A stretch of DNA of 11,214 nucleotides, from assembly GCA_903933395.1 (NCBI GenBank), contig CAIZKA010000448.1, forward strand, positions 1-11,214. The letters are read 5' to 3'. Position 1 is the first letter of the stretch, and the number at the start of each line of letters is the position of its first letter. This document shows, piece after piece, positions 6,805 to 11,214 of this stretch. The translations under genes and the position numbers were made by a program. Source of the stretch: an uncultured beta proteobacterium (lineage in GTDB: Bacteria > Pseudomonadota > Gammaproteobacteria > Burkholderiales > Rhodocyclaceae). The notes beneath the pieces were generated by a model. The model was given only the letters and a program-made list of their open reading frames with translations, searched no databases and was not told the origin of the DNA.

Positions 6805-7527
6805 ATGCACATACGAACTTTTCTGGCTGCTGGTCTCATGTTCGTCCCAGCTTGGGCCGCGGCACAAACTGCTGAGGCGCCGCAAGCAACGGGCGCACCC
6901 TCTGCGCTAACACTCAAGGAGGCGCAGGCTCAGCGTGCCAGAGCCAAGGCGCTGAAATCCGGGGCGGACAAAGCCTACACGGCAGACAGAAAGGCCTGCC
7001 AGAAGCAGGCCATTGCCATCGGCTGCATGAGTGCCGCGAAAGAGCGGCGCAGCGAATTGACCAAGCAGGCAGATGCGCTGGAACGGGAAGCGCGCGCGGT
7101 CGAGCTTGAAGCACGCAGGCGCGAAGTCGAGACCAAGACAGCCAAGCGGGAAGCCGCGGCGCCGGTTCGCGAAGCCAAGCAGCAGACCGATGCCGAGCGC
7201 TACCGCGAAAGTGAAGCCAAACGGGCTGCCGAGCGCGAGCGGCGGCAGGCAGAGGATCCCGCAAAATTCGAAAGCCGGCGCAACAAGGTGGCGGCCGATA
7301 AGGCAGCGCACGAACGAAAGGTCGCAAAGCAACAGAAGCTGGATGCAAAGCGGGCCGCCGACGCGGAAGACAAGGCCCGCAAGAAAAAAGAGGGGGAACA
7401 GCAGCACGAAGAACGCGTCAAAAAAATAGAAGAGCGGAAGCGGAACTATGCCGAAAAGCTGCAGCGGCGCGAGGCGAGAGAGGCAGCCCAGCAGGCTGCT
7501 CAGGCTGCCGGCCAGCCGGCGAAGTGA
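6805..7527 (+). CDS. Exported, highly charged coiled-coil protein with a C-x8-C motif
   Basis: A 240-residue protein of unknown function. Residues 1-21 form a Sec signal peptide (MHIRTFLAAGLMFVPAWAAAQ) with a probable cut near AAAQ. A short Pro/Thr/Ala linker precedes residues 36-100, which contain the only two cysteines of the mature part, Cys65 and Cys74 (CQKQAIAIGC), suited to a disulfide staple across a helix turn. From about 78 to 230 the sequence is almost entirely Lys, Arg, Glu, Ala and Gln: a long coiled coil resembling the TolA middle domain only in composition. The C-x8-C segment recalls a widespread betaproteobacterial hypothetical family with Cys-Tyr-Lys-Lys...Cys-Leu, from memory. 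The ATG at 6805 follows AAGGA (6792-6796). Likely periplasmic; divergent from the 46-codon secreted peptide. Confidence 0.75.
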   Translation: MHIRTFLAAGLMFVPAWAAAQTAEAPQATGAPSALTLKEAQAQRARAKALKSGADKAYTADRKACQKQAIAIGCMSAAKERRSELTKQADALEREARAVELEARRREVETKTAKREAAAPVREAKQQTDAERYRESEAKRAAERERRQAEDPAKFESRRNKVAADKAAHERKVAKQQKLDAKRAADAEDKARKKKEGEQQHEERVKKIEERKRNYAEKLQRREAREAAQQAAQAAGQPAK

Positions 7528-7668
7528 ATGCAGGGCCGGCGGGATGGCAAGCAACAGCAAGAGTCGGCGCTGGCAGCACGGCGAAGCGGGCGCCGCATGC
7601 GGCAGCCAAAGCAGCCCGGCAGGTTCCGCCGCAACCCTGTGCGTGCCACCGGACCTCTGTCCGCCCGA

Positions 7669-7674
7669 TATAAT
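7669..7674 (+). promoter_or_regulatory. Perfect -10 element before cysC
   Basis: TATAAT stands 32 bases before the cysC ATG. No recognisable -35 is found at the usual distance, so an activator may be needed, as is common for sulfur-assimilation promoters (inference). The 179-base gap between the coiled-coil gene and cysC shows no other clear site. Confidence 0.4.
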
Positions 7675-7706
7675 CCGGCCCTCATGACCTTGTCTTGAGG
7701 GCACGC

Positions 7707-8324
7707 ATGGAAAACCCGCGCAACCTTGTTTGGCACCTGCACAGCATCACCGGCCGCGACCGCGCCCGGCACAACAGCCAGCGCCCCTTCGTCATCTGGT
7801 TGACCGGCCTAAGCGGATCCGGCAAATCCACGCTGGCCGGCGCCCTCGAAGAAAGGCTATTCGCGCAAGGCCATCGCTGCTACCTGCTCGACGGGGACAA
7901 CATTCGCCACGGCCTCAACAAGGACCTCGGCTTCGGCGATGCCGACCGCGTCGAAAACATCCGGCGCGTCGGCGAACTGTGCAAGATCCTCGTCGATGCC
8001 GGCCTGGTCGTCATCGCCGGATTCATTTCTCCCTTCGCCCGCGACCGTGCCATGGTCCGGCACCTGCTGGAACCTGGCGAATTTGTCGAAGTGCATCTCA
8101 ACGCGCCGCTGGCCGTATGCGAACAGCGCGATCCCAAGGGGCTCTACAAAAAAGCGCGGGCGGGGGAAATACGCCACGTCACCGGCATCGATTCGCCCTA
8201 TGAAGCCCCGGAAGATGCCGAAGTCGTGGTCGATACCTCCGCCCGGGACGTTGCCGCTTGCGTCGATCAGATCCTTGATTTTTGCCGCCAGGCGGACTTG
8301 ATTCCGGGCGCGGTATCGAGTTGA
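7707..8324 (+). CDS. cysC: Adenylylsulfate (APS) kinase
   Basis: Phosphorylates adenosine 5'-phosphosulfate to PAPS with ATP in sulfate assimilation or sulfate-donor supply. The 205 residues are right for a stand-alone kinase. Seen: Walker A GLSGSGKST (34-42), LDGDNIRHGLNKDLGF (61-76) for APS binding, GFISPFARDR (105-114) with Ser108 at the known phosphoserine position, DPKGLYKKARAGEI (142-155), and TGIDSPYE (159-166). The ATG at 7707 follows GAGG at 7697-7700; an in-frame TTG at 7695 overlaps that site and is rejected. No cysD, cysN, cysH or reductase genes lie nearby, and it is not fused to a sulfurylase, so it may serve sulfation (for example polysaccharide or Nod-like products) instead of cysteine synthesis. 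That last point is inference. Confidence 0.95.
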   Translation: MENPRNLVWHLHSITGRDRARHNSQRPFVIWLTGLSGSGKSTLAGALEERLFAQGHRCYLLDGDNIRHGLNKDLGFGDADRVENIRRVGELCKILVDAGLVVIAGFISPFARDRAMVRHLLEPGEFVEVHLNAPLAVCEQRDPKGLYKKARAGEIRHVTGIDSPYEAPEDAEVVVDTSARDVAACVDQILDFCRQADLIPGAVSS

Positions 8325-8335
8325 ATCGCCCCGCT

Positions 8336-8365
8336 GCCCGGCCCGCATCCCCTGCGGCATCGGGC
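8336..8365. terminator. Weak hairpin between convergent cysC and the LysR gene
   Basis: GCCCG (8336-8340) and CGGGC (8361-8365) enclose an inner CCGCA-tcccc-TGCGG stem. It begins 11 bases after the cysC stop. Neither strand has a T-run, so it is at best a weak or factor-dependent terminator. The rest of 8325-8552 shows no credible gene. Confidence 0.3.
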
Positions 8366-8552
8366 AAGAGCTTCCGGCGCAACCGGCAGTTCATCCTGCA
8401 ACAGAAAGCAATGAAGGCACTCGTGAAGAGGCCGCACGCTCAAATACACCCTTCTCGCGCCAACGGGAGAGTCGCACATATTTCCGGTGCCCAAGCCTGT
8501 GAACAGCCTCTGGCGTATGCCGATGAAATTCATCCGGGCCCGGCACATTTGC

Positions 8553-9530
8553 TCAGCTTGCCGTTGAAGCGACTGGCTCAGGATGCATCTTCGCCACCTC
8601 GTTAAGCATCCACTCGCGAAAGGCCCTCACGACAGGGCGCTCGGCGACCGCTTCGGGCGTCACGAGGTAATAAGCCTGCGGTCGCCGTATGACGATGTCG
8701 AACGGCACCACCAGGCGCCCTGCGGCTATTTCTGCCGCGACGAGCTGTTGCGATGCCAATGCGACACCGACGCCGTCGACGGCCGCGGAGAGTACCAGGC
8801 CAAGATCGCTGAAATGCATGCCCGCCTCGGCGTCGATGCCGGTCACGCCGGCGATGAGCATCCATTCGTTCCAGGTCGGCCGGCCCATCAGTTCCGGTAC
8901 CGTGTCATCATGGATCAGCAAATGGTGCCTTAGATCCGACGGGGTTTTCAGAGGACGTTCCCCGGTCATCAGGCCCGGGCTGCAGACGGCGGTATAGGCG
9001 GGTGCAAAAAGCCGGTCGGTTCGGCAGCCCGCATAGCGGCCGTGGCCGAAGCGAACAAAAATCTGCGGCTCGTCGTCGCGCGGATCAAACCCCTCAAGTC
9101 CGGAAATGCCCCCGCTGTCCTTCGGATCGATGACCTTGACGGACGCACTCATGTGCAGCGTGATCTCCGGATGTTCGGCACTGAAGCCGGGCAGGTGCGG
9201 AATCAGCCAGCGTGATGCGAATGCCGGCGGCGACACGACAAGCAGACGCCCGCCAGGTTCGTGACTGCGTGCGTTTTCTATCGCCGCCGCGAGGCACTCT
9301 ATTCCCTCGCGAACCTTGGGCAGCATGGCTTTGCCCTCGGCCGTGAGTTCGAGCGCGCGGGTGAGGCGGCGAAAGAGGGCAAAGCCGAGATAGTCCTCAA
9401 GCCCTCGGATCTGGTGGCTGATTGCGGTCGGAGTCACCGCCAGTTCGTCGCCGGCCTTGGTAAAGCTCAGATGACGGGCAGCGACTTCAAATGCACGCAG
9501 GGCGTTAAGGGGCGGGAGGCGGTAACTCAT
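8553..9530 (-). CDS. LysR-family transcriptional regulator (GcvA-like)
   Basis: A 325-residue DNA-binding regulator. The N-terminal winged helix-turn-helix spans about 8-67 and has the GcvA-subgroup opening LPPLNALRAFEVAARHLSF (5-23), with the recognition helix TPTAISHQIRGLEDYLG (33-49). The effector domain begins near 93 (GGRLLVVSPPAFASRWLIP, typical of GcvA/AmpR relatives) and runs to about 305. A polar insertion, DPKDSGGISGLEGFDPRDDE, lies in the first half of the effector domain near residues 135-155, where I would expect the relatives to be shorter. The effector is unknown. The gene faces a small plus-strand gene across 109 bases that carry a LysR-type palindrome, so the small gene is the obvious local target besides autoregulation. 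Confidence 0.9.
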   Translation of the reverse strand: MSYRLPPLNALRAFEVAARHLSFTKAGDELAVTPTAISHQIRGLEDYLGFALFRRLTRALELTAEGKAMLPKVREGIECLAAAIENARSHEPGGRLLVVSPPAFASRWLIPHLPGFSAEHPEITLHMSASVKVIDPKDSGGISGLEGFDPRDDEPQIFVRFGHGRYAGCRTDRLFAPAYTAVCSPGLMTGERPLKTPSDLRHHLLIHDDTVPELMGRPTWNEWMLIAGVTGIDAEAGMHFSDLGLVLSAAVDGVGVALASQQLVAAEIAAGRLVVPFDIVIRRPQAYYLVTPEAVAERPVVRAFREWMLNEVAKMHPEPVASTAS

Positions 9531-9553
9531 ATACCTGAGATATTCTCATGTAT
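9531..9553. promoter_or_regulatory. LysR-type palindromic operator (T-N11-A)
   Basis: ATAC-c-TGAGA-tat-TCTCA-t-GTAT is a 23-base inverted repeat with one mismatched pair. Its core TGAGATATTCTCA (9536-9548) is exactly T-N11-A, the LysR-family recognition pattern. It directly abuts the regulator's start codon (9530), so binding would block its own transcription or leader, and it lies 87 bases before the divergent small gene, where an activator site could sit. This reading follows from the known T-N11-A rule and has not been tested. Confidence 0.65.
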
Positions 9554-9627
9554 CGGACGAGAATTGATCGGTTGTTGCATTGCAGCATCGAGGATACATT
9601 ACAGCCATGCCTCAGGGCGAACTTTTT

Positions 9628-9633
9628 AGGAGA
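9628..9633 (+). promoter_or_regulatory. Ribosome binding site deciding the small gene's start
   Basis: AGGAGA six bases before the ATG at 9640. The frame is open further upstream to 9580, but only the ATG at 9640 has a good site and opens with a hydrophobic N-terminus. Confidence 0.7.
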
Positions 9634-9639
9634 ACTAAA

Positions 9640-9840
9640 ATGGAATGGCTTCTAATCTTGCAACTGCTCAGTCCTCCAATCGAAACGCCTACAGTGACCA
9701 CGCAGATTTTCGAATCGCGCGCTGTCTGTGAACAGCACGCCGCTGAAGTTGGTCGGGCGCTAGGGGTCAGAAATGGCAGTACGACATCAAACGGCAGTGA
9801 AGTGATGCTGCAGTGTGTCGCGAAGGTCGCCAAGGTGTGA
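9640..9840 (+). CDS. Small hypothetical protein, divergent from the LysR gene
   Basis: A 66-residue protein of unknown function. It begins MEWLLILQLLSPP, a short hydrophobic segment that may be a brief membrane anchor or a weak signal, followed by a Thr-rich stretch (ETPTVTTQIF). Two cysteines, Cys30 (AVCEQHAAEV) and Cys59 (VMLQCV), could form a disulfide if the protein is exported. The general plan (hydrophobic start, FxSRxxCEQxAxxV, Gly/Ser/Asn loop, xLxCV end) resembles small phage- or plasmid-borne hypotheticals I have seen; this is a recollection and not a match. A strong AGGAGA site supports translation. Base composition is lower in GC than the core genes to its left. Confidence 0.65.
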   Translation: MEWLLILQLLSPPIETPTVTTQIFESRAVCEQHAAEVGRALGVRNGSTTSNGSEVMLQCVAKVAKV

Positions 9841-9853
9841 CTGGTCTGACAGA

Positions 9854-9947
9854 CGGGTATTCCGGCGCAAGCACCTGACGCTTGCAAGGTGTCCGCGTGG
9901 ATGCAAAAACAAAACGCCCCGCAAGGGGCGTTTTGCCTGAATACCCG
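9854..9947 (-). other. Multi-stem palindromic structure enclosing a terminator
   Basis: A perfect 9-bp outer repeat, CGGGTATTC (9854-9862) with GAATACCCG (9939-9947), encloses two hairpins: GCAAGC/GCTTGC (9867-9872 with 9880-9885) and the terminator stem at 9910-9935. The predicted fold is a three-way junction. The small gene's stop lies 13 bases to the left. It may be a structured 3' end of either transcript or a small mobile palindrome. I do not recognise a named RNA family. Confidence 0.4.
9910..9935 (-). terminator. Strong rho-independent terminator, best read on the minus strand
   Basis: An 11-bp perfect stem (9910-9920 with 9925-9935) with GCAA in the loop (TTGC on the minus strand). 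On the minus strand the stem runs into GTTTTGTTTTTG, a good T-tract. On the plus strand it ends in TTTTG only. It could stop the plus-strand small gene (9640-9840) as well as a minus transcript coming from about 10143. Confidence 0.8.
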
Positions 9948-9993
9948 ACATGCGCTTGAAAACGTAATTGGGGTCCAATCGGGTCGCCCCGGC

Positions 9994-10143
9994 TCAAACC
10001 TCCGGATCAAGGACGGATCGCCTTCCCTGAGAACTGCAGTTATTGCCGGTTGAACCGTTAATACTGGCAAGCCCCGACACAATGTACAGGGTGTTGTCGG
10101 GGCCGACCACAGTGTGCGCTGCCAACCCATTGTTATGTTGCAT
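9994..10143 (-). CDS. Doubtful 49-codon ORF upstream of the minus-strand terminator
   Basis: An ATG ORF of 49 residues with natural-looking composition: MQHNNGLAAHTVVGPDNTLY, then IVSGLASINGSTGN and a single Cys36, ending LDPEV. The VVGPDNTLYIV stretch resembles a beta-strand repeat of a larger protein, so it may be a fragment of a decayed gene. In its favour are the minus-strand terminator 58 bases after its stop and protein-like codons. Against it are the lack of a good ribosome site and a TAG directly before the ATG. The region 9841-10232 has no better gene candidate. Confidence 0.3.
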   Translation of the reverse strand: MQHNNGLAAHTVVGPDNTLYIVSGLASINGSTGNNCSSQGRRSVLDPEV

Positions 10144-10150
10144 CTACTCG

Positions 10151-10169
10151 AGTCTGGCACAGACTATGC
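10151..10169 (+). promoter_or_regulatory. Candidate sigma-54 promoter overlapping an inverted repeat
   Basis: TGGCAC-agact-ATGC (10155-10169) differs from the sigma-54 consensus TGGCAC-N5-TTGC by one base and keeps the required 12-base distance between the GG and GC positions. It overlaps a perfect inverted repeat AGTCTG-gca-CAGACT (10151-10165). Transcription would start near 10181, about 50 bases before the 66-codon gene at 10233. Chance matches of this length occur, and no bound enhancer site was identified. Confidence 0.4.
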
Positions 10170-10232
10170 GTGCATCTGGGCCTAAGTGGCACGGTTTAGG
10201 AGTCCATCAAGTGATGGAAGAAAGAGGCGATC

Positions 10233-10433
10233 ATGTTCCAGGTTCTCGATCATGCTGCCGTGGTTTATACCGGCGAGCTTTCGCAAACAACCCAGTACAT
10301 CCTTGAGCACTATGGCAAAAAGCTCGATGAAGCCATCCGGGCGGGTATCAAGATTGCCTACACCGAGCAAAGTGCGCTTGAGCACGTGGTTCCCGAGTTC
10401 TGGAAACCCTATGAGGATTGGACGGTTGATTGA
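10233..10433 (+). CDS. Small hypothetical protein (66 aa)
   Basis: A soluble-looking 66-residue protein beginning MFQVLDHAAVVYTGELSQTT and ending EFWKPYEDWTVD, with no signal peptide, membrane segment or cysteine. The middle (YILEHYGKKLDEAIRAGIKI) is predicted helical and basic. A good AAAGAGG site (10221-10227) lies 5 bases before the ATG, and composition is protein-like throughout, so I judge it real. I do not recognise the family with certainty. It sits between the sigma-54-like promoter and the IS110 remnant, in an accessory region, and may be cargo left over from a plasmid or island. Confidence 0.65.
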   Translation: MFQVLDHAAVVYTGELSQTTQYILEHYGKKLDEAIRAGIKIAYTEQSALEHVVPEFWKPYEDWTVD

Positions 10434-10478
10434 ATTGCGACAACCGTCGTGAACGTCGAATCGCTATCACTGCTGTCC

Positions 10479-10520
10479 GGTTAAATGAAGGGTAGAGGTG
10501 GCCCCGTTCCTTAGGACAGA
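10479..10520. repeat. Inverted repeat, possible remnant of another IS end
   Basis: CTGTCC near 10479 and GGACAG near 10515 face each other across about 30 bases in the gene-free stretch between the 66-codon gene and the IS110 left end. The motif TGTCCGGTTAAAT looks like an IS terminus, from memory only, and no transposase is attached. The stretch 10434-10563 otherwise shows no gene. Confidence 0.2.
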
Positions 10521-10563
10521 TTTAGCCGACCACATCAAACCCTTTGCGGTTGCGAGTTAATGG

Positions 10564-10724
10564 AATGGACGCCCCCGCCCGAAACGGCATCGATGTGCCA
10601 AAGTGGAGGCGCTGATTCGACCACTTAACCGAGGGGAGCGTCCATTGTGAAGATTACGACAATTGGCATTGATCTGGCCAAGAATGTGTTCCAAGTGCAT
10701 GGCGTGGATGAGCGAGGCAAGGTT
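10564..10724 (+). mobile_element. 5' end of an IS110-family insertion sequence (IS1111-like), truncated
   Basis: The segment holds the short left end and first codons of an IS110-family transposase. The left end carries an inverted repeat AATGGACGC (10564-10572) with GCGTCCATT (10638-10646), and inside it AAGTGG (10601-10606) pairs with CCACTT (10621-10626). A left end of only about 80 bases before the transposase fits the IS1111 subgroup, in which the bridge (seek) RNA is encoded at the opposite, long right end, here lost. The exact outer border is uncertain (about 10553-10564). The right border is the break at about 10720-10730. Confidence 0.7.
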
Positions 10725-10766
10725 GCTGCACAGGCAGAAAGGGTGGCGGCTGTCGCCAGCCTATGA
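10647..10766 (+). pseudogene. IS110-family transposase, N-terminal fragment
   Basis: GTG start after GAGGGGAG (10631-10638). The first 26 residues (KITTIGIDLAKNVFQVHGVD and on to ERGKV) are the classic start of IS110/IS1111 transposases, with the first catalytic aspartate in GIDLAKNVF of the DEDD (RuvC-like) domain. After about 10724 the frame leaves the family and meets TGA at 10764. More than 90% of the enzyme, including the C-terminal Tnp domain with the nucleophilic serine, is missing, so it cannot act. Confidence 0.85.
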
Positions 10767-11046
10767 CTTGGTGCCGACGCCCGTCATTAGCCAGGAGCGA
10801 CGGGATCTTGCACTGACTGTCGGCCAATATGGATGCACGGCCAGTATCTACAACCTGCTGTCGCAGGCTGGGCGCTTTGGATTATCGGAAGAAGAAGCTC
10901 GCGCTGAAATTAACCGGATGATCGAGGTACTGCGGAACTGGCGCGAGATCTTTTTCACCTGTGGCGTGTCGGCCAAGGATGTCGACACCATCGCGCCTGC
11001 ACTATTGCCCGACTGCTTTTTCTTTGAAAAACGGCCTGAAGAGTGA
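10725..11046 (+). pseudogene. hipA: HipA-type kinase toxin, C-terminal fragment
   Basis: In the frame ending at 11046, about 107 residues match the C-terminal end of HipA-family serine/threonine kinases: HRQKGWRLSPAYDLVPTP, then ALTVGQYGCTASIYNLLS and the closing helix with ALLPDCFFFE. The Asp in LSPAYDL corresponds to a metal-binding Asp in HipA. The kinase N-lobe, the catalytic loop before this Asp and any hipB antitoxin are absent, about three quarters of a 400-440-residue protein. An open frame continues leftward through the IS sequence from a TTG at 10663, but that part is out of frame with the transposase and is a junction artefact. Confidence 0.8.
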
Positions 11047-11075
11047 GGCTTCATGTCGGCACGTGAATCCAGTGA

Positions 11076-11214
11076 GGCATCGCCTACGTGGAGCGGGAGG
11101 ATTTGAGCGACAAATCGAACCGCGACAAAACCCGCCTGATGGAAAAACTCGGCGCCATCCAGTCGGCGGACGATTTTGGCACCGCGGCGGTTCTCCGCAA
11201 CAAGTTTTCGCACC
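11076..11214 (+). pseudogene. HEPN-like protein fragment, running off the window
   Basis: In the frame beginning after a TGA at 11073-11075 the sequence is protein-like to the window end: AYVEREDLSDKSNRDKTRLM, then EKLGAIQSADDF and finally VLRNKFSH. RNKFSH fits the R-x4-H motif of HEPN/HepT-type RNases, and the whole resembles small HEPN proteins partnered with nucleotidyltransferases. The N-terminus looks damaged: an ATG at 11053 with a good GAGTGAGG site after the hipA stop opens a different frame (MSARESSEA) that would need a shift to enter this one. Possible in-frame starts are GTG at 11088 and ATG at 11139. It may be an intact downstream start or a frameshifted remnant. Confidence 0.45.

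Noticed and set aside
6907..7704. 265-codon minus frame, Leu/Phe-rich and superficially membrane-like
   Set aside because: The hydrophobic look comes from reading Lys/Glu codons of the coiled-coil gene backwards (AAG gives CTT). There is no start or signal support.
8267..8605. Open frames on both strands in the cysC-LysR gap
   Set aside because: They overlap the ends of the two convergent genes, lack ribosome sites and have no protein-like pattern.
9854..9947. Considered as an integron attC site
   Set aside because: The outer repeats lack the RYYYAAC/GTTRRRY core-site motifs and there is no integron integrase, so the terminator reading is better.
9612..10160. 182-codon minus frame across the small gene and terminator region
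   Set aside because: It runs through the terminator hairpin and the whole antisense of the 66-residue gene, with Ser/Cys/Pro-rich random composition. Only the separate 49-codon frame within this span looks protein-like.
10848..11213. 121-codon minus frame opposite hipA and the HEPN-like fragment
   Set aside because: Antisense of two plus-strand sequences that both have recognisable family motifs.

Overview
The window reads as chromosomal DNA of a betaproteobacterium. Rhodocyclales (Azoarcus, Thauera or Aromatoleum type) is the best guess, inferred from the high GC content, the protein styles and the minus-strand order xseB-ispA-dxs-folE2, which I recall from that group. I could run no database search, so family names rest on recognised motifs and remembered families.

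Layout. Positions 1-70 hold the probable last codons of a plus-strand gene and a perfect hairpin terminator. Positions 88-4031 are one minus-strand operon, transcribed right to left: xseB (exonuclease VII small subunit), ispA (farnesyl diphosphate synthase), dxs (DXP synthase) and folE2 (type IB GTP cyclohydrolase). dxs and ispA overlap by one base, and folE2 has a candidate promoter of its own. A structured 242-base divergent region separates this operon from a plus-strand Rieske-type ring-hydroxylating oxygenase alpha subunit (4274-5374). After its terminator lies a palindromic REP-like repeat (5458-5526) that nearly touches a ten-helix EamA/DMT transporter gene (5548-6411).

Positions 6492-7527 hold two divergent genes for exported proteins: a 46-residue peptide (minus) and a 240-residue charged coiled-coil protein with a C-x8-C motif (plus). 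They are followed by a stand-alone adenylylsulfate kinase, cysC (7707-8324), convergent with a GcvA-like LysR regulator (8553-9530, minus). A near-perfect palindrome with the LysR T-N11-A pattern lies directly before the regulator's start codon, facing a small unknown gene (9640-9840, plus).

From about 9840 the character changes to an accessory, partly decayed region. It contains a multi-stem terminator, a doubtful 49-codon minus ORF, a 66-residue hypothetical protein behind a sigma-54-like promoter, the 5' end of an IS110-family element (probably IS1111 subgroup) joined to the 3' quarter of a hipA toxin-kinase gene, and a HEPN-like gene fragment running off the window. The core half looks like ordinary housekeeping. 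I see no complete new defence or mobile system. The points most worth checking are the small secreted peptide and its partner, the LysR palindrome with the small divergent gene, and the IS110/hipA/HEPN remnant.
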